Made by a program: the position numbers and the translations under genes
The notes under the pieces: generated by a model
Database searches by the model: none
Told to the model about the DNA's origin: nothing
The model's input: only the letters and a program-made list of their open reading frames with translations
DNA from: Campylobacter coli 76339
GTDB lineage: Bacteria; Campylobacterota; Campylobacteria; Campylobacterales; Campylobacteraceae
Assembly: GCA_000470055.1 (NCBI GenBank)
Contig: HG326877.1
Span: 670,735-734,734 of the forward strand
DNA length: 64,000 bases
Direction of reading: 5' to 3'
Shown: piece by piece, positions 27,466 to 35,622 of the stretch
Layout of the letters: each line of letters opens with the position of its first letter
Position numbering within the stretch: the stretch's first letter is position 1

Positions 27466-28905
27466 TTAAAGATAAATATAAGTCATAATGATATTTACAA
27501 TAGCCGCTACAAGCATAGGAATAGCTGTTCTTTTAACTACGGCAAAAGGACTTACTTTTGCGATAGCTGAGATAGCTAAAATAGCAGGTGCTATAGGGCT
27601 CACGCATCTTCCAAAGCCTGTCATGATTTGAATAGGTGCTATCATGGTAATAGTTTCAATGCCAAAATGTTTTGCTATATTTGGGATAAGTGGGGCAAAG
27701 CTAAAAAATGCTGCATTTCCAGAACCCATTAAGAAAGCACAAACTGCAAGCAAAATTGAAACTGCGATGATGATAGCAAGTACTCCAAATCCTGCATTTT
27801 TACAAAATTCTATTAAAGTATCCACAAAACCAACCGATAAAAGCCCGCTTGCAAATACTTGACCGCATACTATCAAAGAAACAGTGATAACAAATAAATG
27901 CCCCATTCCTTTAAAGAATATCATAATAGAATTGAGTGTTTCTACTACGCTTTTATAGCGTATCATTTCAAAAACAATCGCAACAAAAGTTGAAATCACC
28001 ATAGCCACAGGAACATTCATTTTGATAGCTGAACTAGCTGCAGCTTTTACTTCTTCTTCACTACTAATTCCCATTAAAACTAAAATGCTATCAAGTACAG
28101 AACTAAATCCAAGTATTAATACCAAAGGTATAACAGGCAAGATAGCATAAATTTTTGGAGGTTTTTTAAGTTCATTTTCTTTATCTTTATTTTCACTGAG
28201 TTCTTTTTCTACTTCTTGAGCATTAAAAACAAAATTATCTTTTTTATCAAAGAATTTATTGCAAAAATATATAGCAATACCTACAGCTACAATGATAGGT
28301 AGAGTTGTAGGGAGTTGATAATGAACAAAATAAATAGCAGGATCAATTTCAGCTACTTTTGAAGCCATGATTACATTGCCACTTCCAGGACCATGATCGA
28401 TATATTGACAAATACCAATTACGCTTAGAGCTGAAAGTTTAGAAACTCCAGAGCGAACCAATATAGGATACATAGTAACCATAAGTAAAAGTCCTAAGCC
28501 TGCATGAGAAGGGATAAAAAGAACTAAAAATTGCACGATAAAATATGCAACTAAAAGTAAAACATAAGGGGATTTTACCATTTTTAAAGGTTTTTCAAAA
28601 ACTTTAAAGAGTGCGTAAGATGCACCAACATGATCCATATAAGCAGAAAAACCTGCTATAGCCATCAGTGTCAGTCCTAGACCTGCTAAGGTGTTTGACA
28701 TGGTTTGGTTAAAAACTTGAAAAATATCAAAAAAACCTAAATTTAAAGAACCTTTTGCGACAATATGTGGCGAAAGTCCAAAAATAGCAGCTAGGGAAAG
28801 CAAAAGTAAACCACTTAAAAGCAATGCCATGTGAGCATTGATTTTTTTATAAAGCATAAATACAAGTAAAAAAACACTAAATAAAGAAAAAGTTAAACCT
28901 AACAT
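27466..28905 (-). CDS. DcuC-family anaerobic C4-dicarboxylate carrier (Cj1389 type), intact
   Basis: A 479-residue membrane protein with about 12 hydrophobic segments and the DcuC-type conserved blocks IPSHAGLGLLLMVTMYPIL and DHGPGSGNVIMASKV. A charged cytoplasmic loop lies near residue 215-245 (EVEKELSENKDKENELKKPP). DcuC carriers exchange or efflux succinate and related C4 acids. Here it is flanked by RidA and metC in one strand run, so it probably imports the substrate or exports the dicarboxylate product of this module. No frameshift is seen. Confidence 0.85.
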   Translation of the reverse strand: MLGLTFSLFSVFLLVFMLYKKINAHMALLLSGLLLLSLAAIFGLSPHIVAKGSLNLGFFDIFQVFNQTMSNTLAGLGLTLMAIAGFSAYMDHVGASYALFKVFEKPLKMVKSPYVLLLVAYFIVQFLVLFIPSHAGLGLLLMVTMYPILVRSGVSKLSALSVIGICQYIDHGPGSGNVIMASKVAEIDPAIYFVHYQLPTTLPIIVAVGIAIYFCNKFFDKKDNFVFNAQEVEKELSENKDKENELKKPPKIYAILPVIPLVLILGFSSVLDSILVLMGISSEEEVKAAASSAIKMNVPVAMVISTFVAIVFEMIRYKSVVETLNSIMIFFKGMGHLFVITVSLIVCGQVFASGLLSVGFVDTLIEFCKNAGFGVLAIIIAVSILLAVCAFLMGSGNAAFFSFAPLIPNIAKHFGIETITMIAPIQIMTGFGRCVSPIAPAILAISAIAKVSPFAVVKRTAIPMLVAAIVNIIMTYIYL

Positions 28906-28908
28906 GTT

Positions 28909-29271
28909 TTATCCTTTTTTAGCGATAACTTCTATTTCTATTTTAGCACCTTTAGGTATATCTTTTACCGCAAATGCACTTCTTGCAGGGTATGGAGATT
29001 TGAAAAATTGCGCATATACTTCATTAAAGGCAGCAAAATCTGAAATATCTGCTAAAAGGCAAGTTGTCTTGATGACTTGATCATAAGAAATTCCATTCTC
29101 CTCTAATATAGCTCCTATATTTTTTAGAGATTGTGCAGTTTGTTCTTTGATATCAGAACTTTCTATTTCTCCTGATGCTGGATTGATAGGAAGTTGTCCC
29201 GAGATAAAAAGCAAACCGTTTGCTTCTCTGTAAGCCGAATAAGGGCCTATAGCCTTTGGATAATTTGACAT
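28909..29271 (-). CDS. RidA family enamine/imine deaminase (Cj1388)
   Basis: A 120-residue RidA/YjgF protein. Such proteins hydrolyse reactive imines released by PLP enzymes. The canonical pattern is present: AIGPYSAYREANGLLFISGQ, then the catalytic Arg in PARSAFAVKDIPKGAKIEIEV. It is the first gene of the minus-strand module and sits next to a PLP lyase, which fits imine detoxification. It is divergent from the HeuR-type regulator across 192 bases. Confidence 0.93.
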   Translation of the reverse strand: MSNYPKAIGPYSAYREANGLLFISGQLPINPASGEIESSDIKEQTAQSLKNIGAILEENGISYDQVIKTTCLLADISDFAAFNEVYAQFFKSPYPARSAFAVKDIPKGAKIEIEVIAKKG

Positions 29272-29338
29272 TTTTTCTCCTTTTTTTGTTAATATAGATT
29301 AAACGAAATATATTTTATCACTATAAAAATAATCTGTC

Positions 29339-29368
29339 AATATTTTATTATTACAATAATAAAATATT
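29339..29368. promoter_or_regulatory. 30-bp perfect palindrome, likely operator of the divergent regulator
   Basis: Two perfect 14-base arms, AATATTTTATTATT and AATAATAAAATATT, are separated by AC. A weaker similar inverted repeat (TATTTTAT-CACT-ATAAAAATA) lies just left at about 29310-29330. Both sit in the 192-base gap between the RidA gene and the YheO-type regulator. A dimeric regulator could bind here and control both directions. I infer this from symmetry and position. Confidence 0.5.
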
Positions 29369-29463
29369 ATTTATGCATAATTTTATTAAGAAAATTTTAA
29401 AAATTTAAAGTTAAAATTTAAACTTTTAGATTTTAAATTTATTATTTTTTTAGGAATATTTTC

Positions 29464-30132
29464 ATGGATGAGAAGCAAATTGAGCAATTTGTAAAGCTTA
29501 CGAATTTTTTAGGGCAAGTTTTGGGCAAGCAGTATGAAGTGGTTTTTCATGTACTTTCTAAAGAGGGTGCTTATATAGCAGCTATCGCAAATAGTCATAT
29601 TAGCGGCAGGACTCTTGAGTCTCCTTTGAGTGCTTTTGCAAGCGAGCTTGTGCAAAATAAAGCTTATTTAAAAGAAGATTTTTTGTGTGATTATAAGGCT
29701 TTGATTGGAAAATCAAAACTTGTTAGAGGTTCGACATTTTTTATAAAAAATTCTGATGAATTGGTGGGAATTTTATGTATCAATCATGATACTAGCATAA
29801 TGAGAGATTTGGTTTGTAAGATTATAGATATAGAAAAATTAGATGATATGGGTGAATTCTTAAATCAAAATAAAGAAAATAATACCAGTGTAGACAGTTT
29901 AGGAAATATAGAAACCCTAAGTCATTCTATAGAAGAAATTTTAGCTCAAAGTATTGATATGAATTATTTAAATTCAGACTATCAACTCAGTATAGCGCAA
30001 AAAGAAGAGATTACAAAAACTTTATATCAAAAGGGTATTTTTAATATCAAAGGTTCTGTGCCTATAGTGGCTAGACTCTTAAAAATTTCAGAGCCTAGTG
30101 TTTATAGGTATTTAAAAAATTTTAAATCATAG
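29464..30132 (+). CDS. heuR: YheO-like PAS/HTH regulator (HeuR, Cj1387c type)
   Basis: A 222-residue transcription regulator. The N-terminal YheO/PAS_6 domain (about 1-115) has EVVFHVLSKEGAYIAAIANS and GILCINHDTS. The C-terminal helix-turn-helix (about 165-222) has YQKGIFNIKGSVPIVARLL then SEPSVYRYLK. I recognise it as the Campylobacter HeuR type, reported to influence heme uptake genes. Here it is divergent from the RidA/DcuC/metC/lyase/PrpD module, which it may also control. AGGAATATTTTC before the ATG is the ribosome site. Confidence 0.8.
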   Translation: MDEKQIEQFVKLTNFLGQVLGKQYEVVFHVLSKEGAYIAAIANSHISGRTLESPLSAFASELVQNKAYLKEDFLCDYKALIGKSKLVRGSTFFIKNSDELVGILCINHDTSIMRDLVCKIIDIEKLDDMGEFLNQNKENNTSVDSLGNIETLSHSIEEILAQSIDMNYLNSDYQLSIAQKEEITKTLYQKGIFNIKGSVPIVARLLKISEPSVYRYLKNFKS

Positions 30133-30190
30133 AAATTATTTTTTAAATAATTTCAAAATTCCTAAAGAAAGGCGTTTGCTTAAGCTTTTT

Positions 30191-30604
30191 TTAGTAGCTT
30201 TTGAGTAAAAATTCAGCCACATCTTTACGGCCAAACATGATAGCAAAACTATAAGGCGTCATACCTAGGCCGTTATTTTCATCTATATTTGCTCCGTGTT
30301 TTACCAAAAGCTCACACATGGACGAATATCCCTTAAAGCAAACCCCTGCCAAAGGTGTTTGTCCACGATCATTTTTTTCATCAACAAGCGCACCCTTTTC
30401 TAAAAGCATTTTTGCACACTCATAAGAATTATTATAAGCTGCAAGCATAAGCAAGGTATCTCCTTTATGTGTTTTTAAATTTACATTCAGTCCTGCTTCT
30501 ATCATGATTTTAAGATTTTCATATTCGTTATTTCTAGCAAAATTAAAAGCCATTTTGCAAAGTTCGGCAAATCTTTTTTCTTCTTCTAGGCTAAGTGTTA
30601 TCAT
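30191..30604 (-). CDS. ankyrin-repeat protein next to catalase (Cj1386 type)
   Basis: A 137-residue protein made of about four ankyrin repeats (THKGDTLLMLAAYNNS, NDRGQTPLAGVCFKG, NGLGMTPYSFAIMFGR). The Campylobacter homologue has been linked to heme delivery to catalase KatA, and the gene lies immediately after katA on the same strand, which supports that. No signal peptide is seen, so it is cytoplasmic. A stable hairpin at 30633-30653 separates the two genes and may lower read-through. Confidence 0.88.
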   Translation of the reverse strand: MITLSLEEEKRFAELCKMAFNFARNNEYENLKIMIEAGLNVNLKTHKGDTLLMLAAYNNSYECAKMLLEKGALVDEKNDRGQTPLAGVCFKGYSSMCELLVKHGANIDENNGLGMTPYSFAIMFGRKDVAEFLLKSY

Positions 30605-30632
30605 CGTTTTTCCTTTATTTATAATCTTTAGT

Positions 30633-30653
30633 TTGCCACCTAAAAAGTGGCAA
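30633..30653. terminator. hairpin between katA and the ankyrin gene
   Basis: A 7-bp stem, TTGCCAC / GTGGCAA, with a CTAAAAA loop, lies directly after the katA stop. There is no T-run behind it on the minus strand, so it may be a partial terminator or an mRNA 3'-end stabiliser rather than a full stop. Confidence 0.45.
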
Positions 30654-30660
30654 GTAAAAA

Positions 30661-32085
30661 TTATTTTCCTAAAGCTTTTTTAATACCTTGTGCATAATCA
30701 GGTGAAATTTTTTCAAAATGTCCCAAAGCTCTAGCAATGATTTTTTCTTCTACGCCTTCCATAGAAGCTGCTATATTTTCAAAAAGTTGTTCTTTTTGGT
30801 TTTGATTCATGATGTTAAACAATGCTCTTGGTTGAGTGTAAAAATCATTATCTAAAGGAGCGTATCTTTGTGCGTTACCTTCTAGCACTAAATCAGGCTC
30901 AAGATAGCTTTTATCTTCTTTTGGACTTTCTTCATAGCTGTTTGGCTCATAATACGCAGCGCCATTTTTATAGCTATCAAAATTCATAGCACCCGCAACA
31001 TTGTAAGTGTTTACTTCACTTCTAGCACGATTTACAGGTAAAAGGTGATAATTAGTTCCTATTCTGTATCTTTGTGCATCAGGATATGAGAAAATTCTAG
31101 CTTGTAGCATTTTATCAGGACTAAAACCTATACCAGGCACTATATTGCTCGGGCTAAAAGCTGCTTGTTCAACTTCATTAAAATAATTTTGTGGATTTTG
31201 ATTTAAGATCATTTCGCCTATATCCATTAAAGGTACTACGCTATGTGGCCAAATTTTAGTTAAATCAAAAGGATTAAAACCTAGTTTATCAGCATCTTTT
31301 TCGGCAAGAATTTGAACTTGAACTTTCCATTTTGGGAAATCTTTGTTTTCTATAGCATTGTAAAGATCTCTTTGGTGACTTTCTCTATCTTTAGCGATAA
31401 GTTCAGCTGCTTCTTTATTACTAAGATTTTTAATACCTTGTAGGGTTTTAAAATGGAATTTTACCCAAAATCTTTCATTTTTATCATTGATAAAGCTGTA
31501 AGTATGGCTTCCAAAACCGTGCATATGGCGATAACTTGCCGGAATTCCTCTATCGCTCATAAGAATGGTTACTTGGTGTAAGCTTTCAGGACACAAACTC
31601 CAAAAATCCCAAGCAGCATTATTGCTTCTTAAATGTGTTCTTGGATCTCTTTTTTGAGTGTGGATAAAATCAGGGAATTTATAAGCATCACGGATGAAGA
31701 ATGTCGGAGTGTTATTTCCTACCAAGTCCCAGTTTCCTTCTTTGGTGTAAAATTTAATAGCAAAACCTCTAACATCGCGTTCAGCATCTGCTGCACCTGC
31801 TTCACCTGCTACTGTTGAAAAGCGTAAAAATAATGGAGTAACTTCGCCTTTTTGAAAAATTTTAGCTTTAGTATAAGCACTTAAGTCTGCTGTAATTTTT
31901 ATTTCGCCATAAGCTGCACTTCCTTTTGCATGTACTGTTCTTTCTGGAATTCTTTCTCTGTTTTGATGGGCAAGTTTTTCAAGTAAAAGATAATCTTGCA
32001 TAAGCAAAGGGCCTTTTGCACCCGCACTTAAAGAGTTTTGATTATCGGCTATAATGTTTCCGAAGTCGTTAGTTAATTTTTTCAT
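30661..32085 (-). CDS. katA: catalase KatA
   Basis: A 474-residue clade-3-type heme catalase. Start: of two adjacent ATGs, 32085 gives [10 protein letters not shown] with the better distance from AGGAG. Seen: the N-terminal catalytic His in [14 protein letters not shown], the active-site Asn in [15 protein letters not shown], and the proximal heme ligand Tyr in [15 protein letters not shown]. It detoxifies hydrogen peroxide. The upstream gap contains a Fur-like 19-mer, in line with known peroxide and iron control of katA in C. jejuni. Confidence 0.97.
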   Translation of the reverse strand: MKKLTNDFGNIIADNQNSLSAGAKGPLLMQDYLLLEKLAHQNRERIPERTVHAKGSAAYGEIKITADLSAYTKAKIFQKGEVTPLFLRFSTVAGEAGAADAERDVRGFAIKFYTKEGNWDLVGNNTPTFFIRDAYKFPDFIHTQKRDPRTHLRSNNAAWDFWSLCPESLHQVTILMSDRGIPASYRHMHGFGSHTYSFINDKNERFWVKFHFKTLQGIKNLSNKEAAELIAKDRESHQRDLYNAIENKDFPKWKVQVQILAEKDADKLGFNPFDLTKIWPHSVVPLMDIGEMILNQNPQNYFNEVEQAAFSPSNIVPGIGFSPDKMLQARIFSYPDAQRYRIGTNYHLLPVNRARSEVNTYNVAGAMNFDSYKNGAAYYEPNSYEESPKEDKSYLEPDLVLEGNAQRYAPLDNDFYTQPRALFNIMNQNQKEQLFENIAASMEGVEEKIIARALGHFEKISPDYAQGIKKALGK

Positions 32086-32211
32086 CATTTTCTCCTAAAT
32101 AATAATTTTTATTAGTTGAAAAATTATATCTATTAAATATTAAAAACAACTTAAAATTATAGATAAAAAACATTATTGATAATAAAATTCAAAATAAATT
32201 TAGTTTGATTA

Positions 32212-32230
32212 TATTATAATAATTATTATC
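32212..32230. promoter_or_regulatory. Fur/PerR-like box in the katA / DUF2325 intergenic
   Basis: TATTATAATAATTATTATC agrees with the classical 19-base Fur consensus at 15 of 19 positions by my count and contains a perfect 14-base palindrome (32216-32229). It lies 36 bases before the DUF2325 ATG and about 127 before katA. A second, weaker site-like stretch is at 32172-32187 (ATTATTGATAATAAAA). Confidence 0.5.
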
Positions 32231-32265
32231 AAAATAATATAAAGTAAAATCACAAAGGAGAGCTT

Positions 32266-32583
32266 ATGTCAGTTTTGGTTATTGGTGCAGATGAAATAAC
32301 ACCTATTAAGGCTGTTTTGTATGATTTAGGTGCAAAGAAAATAGAGCATTGGGATGCACGCAATGAAAATAGAGTCAATCGCAAACCTATTCCTTGTGAT
32401 ACAGAATGTATAGTAATGCTTACGAGTTTTTTAAATCACAATACAATGAAAAAAATTAAAAATGAAGCTAAAAAACGAAAAATTCCATTAGTTTGTGCAA
32501 AAAGAAGTGTAAGTTGTGTGTATTGTGAGTATTGTAAGATATTTAATTTAGATAAAGAATTTTCTTGCTCTAAGGCAGAATAA
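32266..32583 (+). CDS. DUF2325-like protein (Cj1384c type)
   Basis: A 105-residue protein. MSVLVIGADEITPIKAVLYDLGAKKIEHWDAR followed by CIVMLTSFLNHNTMKKIKNEAKK and VCAKRS resembles DUF2325 domains, small Rossmann-like units of unknown function. The C-terminus has C-x2-C-x2-C (SCVYCEYCKIF) plus a later Cys, which could bind metal. AAAGGAG precedes the ATG. Its stop overlaps the next start (TAATG), so it heads a three-gene run ending in flavodoxin, behind a Fur-like box. Confidence 0.7.
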   Translation: MSVLVIGADEITPIKAVLYDLGAKKIEHWDARNENRVNRKPIPCDTECIVMLTSFLNHNTMKKIKNEAKKRKIPLVCAKRSVSCVYCEYCKIFNLDKEFSCSKAE

Positions 32584-33278
32584 TGCTATTTGGATTTGAT
32601 GATAAAAGAGAATTTATCCCTAAAGTTTATAGTTCTTTGTGTAAGCAAGAGCTTGTCAAAACTTTTTTGATTCAATACAACGCCAGTGTTGACAGTGTTT
32701 TAAGAATTCCACTTTCATATGCAAGAAGTGCAAAAGATCTAAAAATGCCTTTTCAAAACTTCTTGCAGGATGTGATACACATGCCTTTTGGCAAAATAAA
32801 AAATATTAACAAAAATCTTACTTTGAGTATTTCTTATTTTCAAAAAAGAAAGAGTTTGATTTTTAAAACTAAAATATTTCAAAATGTCGACATCTTAAGG
32901 CTTTTAAGGGCTTATTTTAGAGGTGTTTGTTTTGATTCGCAAGTTTTGTTTGATTTTTATGTATATGATAAAATTTCCCATCAAAATCAAAATCGAAGCA
33001 TTGTTCAAAATGATAACTTGATTATCATAGATAATAAAATCGCCGTTTTGCCTCTTTGCAAAGAAGTAGATCTTCAAAATTTAAATATCGAGAATGAAAT
33101 TCAAAAAATATCTAAATTTATATATCAAAATCATTTTGATCAAATTTATATAGTTTGTCCGCGTAACAAAAATTTCACACATTTTATTCAAATAAAACAT
33201 TTTTTATGCGATTTAAACAAAACTATGTTAAAATTAGTCCCGTATTCAATAACAAATAAACTTATAAGGAGAAAATAA
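32583..33278 (+). CDS. protein of unknown function upstream of flavodoxin (Cj1383c type)
   Basis: A 231-residue protein that I do not recognise. It has no signal peptide or membrane segment and is rich in Lys, Phe and Ile, with five scattered Cys. It overlaps the DUF2325 gene upstream and the fldA ATG downstream by one base each (TAATG junctions), so translation of all three is coupled. Its position suggests a role connected with redox or iron supply, but nothing in the sequence shows it. Confidence 0.7.
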   Translation: MLFGFDDKREFIPKVYSSLCKQELVKTFLIQYNASVDSVLRIPLSYARSAKDLKMPFQNFLQDVIHMPFGKIKNINKNLTLSISYFQKRKSLIFKTKIFQNVDILRLLRAYFRGVCFDSQVLFDFYVYDKISHQNQNRSIVQNDNLIIIDNKIAVLPLCKEVDLQNLNIENEIQKISKFIYQNHFDQIYIVCPRNKNFTHFIQIKHFLCDLNKTMLKLVPYSITNKLIRRK

Positions 33279-33769
33279 TGTCAGTAGCAGTAATTTATGG
33301 AAGTGCTATGGGAAATACAGAAGGAGCAGCAAATACAATTGCTTCAAAATTAGGAATTAGTGATGTTTTAAATATTGCAGATATTGATGCAGCTAAAATT
33401 AATTCTTACGATAAATTAATTTGTGGAACTTCTACTTGGGGAAGCGGCGATTTACAAGATGATTGGGATGGTTTTGATTTTTCAGGTCTTAGCCTTGGTG
33501 GAAAAACTGTAGCTGTATTTGGAATGGGTGATAGCGAAAGCTATTCAGATACTTTCTGCGGCGGCATGGGAAAACTTGCAGAAAATTTAAAAAATGCAGG
33601 TGCAAATTTAGTAGGTGAAGTTTCAACTGATGGTTATACATTTGAATCAAGCGATGCAGTTGTTGATGGAAAATTTGTAGGTCTTGCGCTTGATAATGAC
33701 AATCAAGAAGATCAAACTGAAGCAAGAATTGACGCTTGGGTAGAGCAAATCAAAGCTCATTTTGCTTAA
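33278..33769 (+). CDS. fldA: flavodoxin FldA
   Basis: A 163-residue FMN protein. The phosphate-binding loop is IYGSAMGNTEGAA at the N-terminus; STWGSGDLQDDWDGF and FGMGDSESYSDTFCGGM are the two isoalloxazine loops. In epsilonproteobacteria flavodoxin is essential and takes electrons from pyruvate and 2-oxoglutarate oxidoreductases. AAGGAG is well placed ahead of the ATG, and a strong terminator follows, so it can be expressed at high level as the last gene of its run. Confidence 0.96.
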   Translation: MSVAVIYGSAMGNTEGAANTIASKLGISDVLNIADIDAAKINSYDKLICGTSTWGSGDLQDDWDGFDFSGLSLGGKTVAVFGMGDSESYSDTFCGGMGKLAENLKNAGANLVGEVSTDGYTFESSDAVVDGKFVGLALDNDNQEDQTEARIDAWVEQIKAHFA

Positions 33770-33774
33770 TTTTT

Positions 33775-33808
33775 AAAATATCGGCTTTCTTTGCCGATAT
33801 TTTGTTTT
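33775..33808 (+). terminator. strong intrinsic terminator after fldA
   Basis: An 11-bp perfect stem, AAAATATCGGC / GCCGATATTTT, with a TTTCTTT loop, followed by GTTTT. It starts 5 bases after the flavodoxin stop. Confidence 0.8.
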
Positions 33809-33891
33809 AGCTATCTTTTTAAATTTATTCAAAAATTACTTCTATTATAAAATCAAATATTATCACTAAAATTATAGTTTAAAAATTAGTT

Positions 33892-35553
33892 CTATCTTTT
33901 TTGCATAGCCAGTATCATTAATTTTGCTTTACAATCTGCACAGCAATAAAGAGTTTTTATTTTATTTTCATCATTGCCAAATTTAGGTTTCATTAAATTT
34001 GCAATTTTTTCTACCGCTTTTTTGGTAGCAAATTCTTTTCCACATTCTATACAAGCAAAAAGTTCATCTTTTGCCATGGTTTGGTATTTAAAATAACTTG
34101 GATTAAATTCCATTCCACTACGCGTAAGTTTTAGAGTATCTTTTTCGGCACAACTTACTTCGCAGTATCCACAGGTGGTGCATAATGAAGCATTAAATTT
34201 GAGTGCATTTTCTTTAGTATCGGCAATCAAAGCTCCTACATTACAGGCTCCTACACAAGAAAGACAGAGAGTACAGGTGTTTGCATTGATTTCTATTTTT
34301 CCATATCTTAACCATTCGCCACTTTCTTTTACGCCAAAATCATCATTTTGGATCAAATTTTGTATTCTTTTGGCAAAATTTTCTCTGGTAGTAAGAGTGT
34401 TATTGTGAAAATCAAAACTTAAATTTTCTATAAATTCTTGCTTTTCTAAAGCGTTTTGCAATTCTTTTTCATCTTTGGCTGTAAAAATAGCTTCTTTTTG
34501 AAATTTTCTTTCAAAAAAAGTGTTTAAAAGATCTATCGCTTCAGCACTTCCTCGCGAAATAAAATCCGTATAAAAAACCAAATTTGCACCACTACTTTGC
34601 AAAAGAGTTAGAAAATGCATGGAAGAAAGCCATTTTTCACCCTCTATCATAAAAGGTAGAACATCTTTGGGTAGTTTTATGTTTAAATTTTCTAAAGACA
34701 TTTTTTTAGGTATGATTAAAATCTTTTTTTCTTTATAAAATTCACAAAGTTCAAAAAAACTTTCCCTAGGCATGGGTGCATAATCAAGCGAACCACTAGG
34801 ACATACGCTGATACAGCCTCCACAACCTAGACAATCTACTTGAGAAAATTCTAAATGCTTGCTTTCATCATCTTTTAAAATAGCTACCGTAGGACAAATT
34901 TCAGCACATTTTGCGCAATGCTCACTGCGTCTTTCGTGGTATTGACACACACTAGAATCATAGGTGATATAGGTTTTATATGTGTATTTTGGACTTTTAT
35001 CTTGTAAAAATTCAAGCAAACTTTCTTGATCTTTAAAATTGCTAATATTATAACAACCACTTTGTCTTGTAAAATCCTTGCGAATTTCGTTAGAATTTGT
35101 ATTAAAAAGTAAAATATCAAAATCAATTTCTACTTCTTCTCCTTGATTTAAAATCACAGCACAAAGTTCGCCTATACTGCCAAATACTGCTAGAATTTCT
35201 TCATTTTTTAAGCTTATGATTTTAAAATTTTGTTTTTTTAAAAAATCAGCCATAGCATCATCGGAATCTACCAAAATAATGCGGTTTTTTACTTCTTTAT
35301 TTTGTTCTAAATCAAGTCCTAAATCATAGACATTTGCTCTAGCTTCATAAAGCTTTAATACGTTTTTGCTTCTTTCTAAAATTCCATCTTGTGAATTTTT
35401 AAGATAAAAATTAATTTCTGGAGCATAAATTTGTGCTTTTTGTGCTTTTTCATTAGAAATTAAAACTTCTTCATCCTTGCATTTTTCCCAAATATTTATC
35501 TCATCAGGCAAGGGAATAAGATTTTCATTTTGTATGAAAACAAAGTCTTTCAT
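33892..35553 (-). CDS. polyferredoxin-type 4Fe-4S protein (Cj1377c)
   Basis: A 553-residue iron-sulfur protein. Two tandem ferredoxin clusters lie near 205-245 (C-x2-C-x3-CPTVAIL; CLGCGGCISVCPSGSLD) and two near 415-460 (CTLCLSCVGACNVGAL; CTTCGYCEVSC). The C-terminal 60 residues add CIECGKEF and CCADCKAK, a likely zinc or metal ribbon. There is no signal peptide. It is divergent from selA-selB across 69 bases, so a role beside the selenocysteine-containing formate dehydrogenase, as electron carrier or assembly factor, is plausible but inferred. Confidence 0.85.
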   Translation of the reverse strand: MKDFVFIQNENLIPLPDEINIWEKCKDEEVLISNEKAQKAQIYAPEINFYLKNSQDGILERSKNVLKLYEARANVYDLGLDLEQNKEVKNRIILVDSDDAMADFLKKQNFKIISLKNEEILAVFGSIGELCAVILNQGEEVEIDFDILLFNTNSNEIRKDFTRQSGCYNISNFKDQESLLEFLQDKSPKYTYKTYITYDSSVCQYHERRSEHCAKCAEICPTVAILKDDESKHLEFSQVDCLGCGGCISVCPSGSLDYAPMPRESFFELCEFYKEKKILIIPKKMSLENLNIKLPKDVLPFMIEGEKWLSSMHFLTLLQSSGANLVFYTDFISRGSAEAIDLLNTFFERKFQKEAIFTAKDEKELQNALEKQEFIENLSFDFHNNTLTTRENFAKRIQNLIQNDDFGVKESGEWLRYGKIEINANTCTLCLSCVGACNVGALIADTKENALKFNASLCTTCGYCEVSCAEKDTLKLTRSGMEFNPSYFKYQTMAKDELFACIECGKEFATKKAVEKIANLMKPKFGNDENKIKTLYCCADCKAKLMILAMQKR

Positions 35554-35587
35554 TGATTTTCCTTGATTGTCAATTTGTCAAATTCTA

Positions 35588-35596
35588 TGGTAAAAT
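35588..35596 (+). promoter_or_regulatory. extended -10 promoter for selA-selB
   Basis: TGGTAAAAT, an extended -10 form, lies 26 bases before the selA ATG at 35623, in the 69-base divergent gap. Motif-based only. Confidence 0.4.
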
Positions 35597-35622
35597 AACC
35601 AAATATTTTCTTAAGGCTTAAG

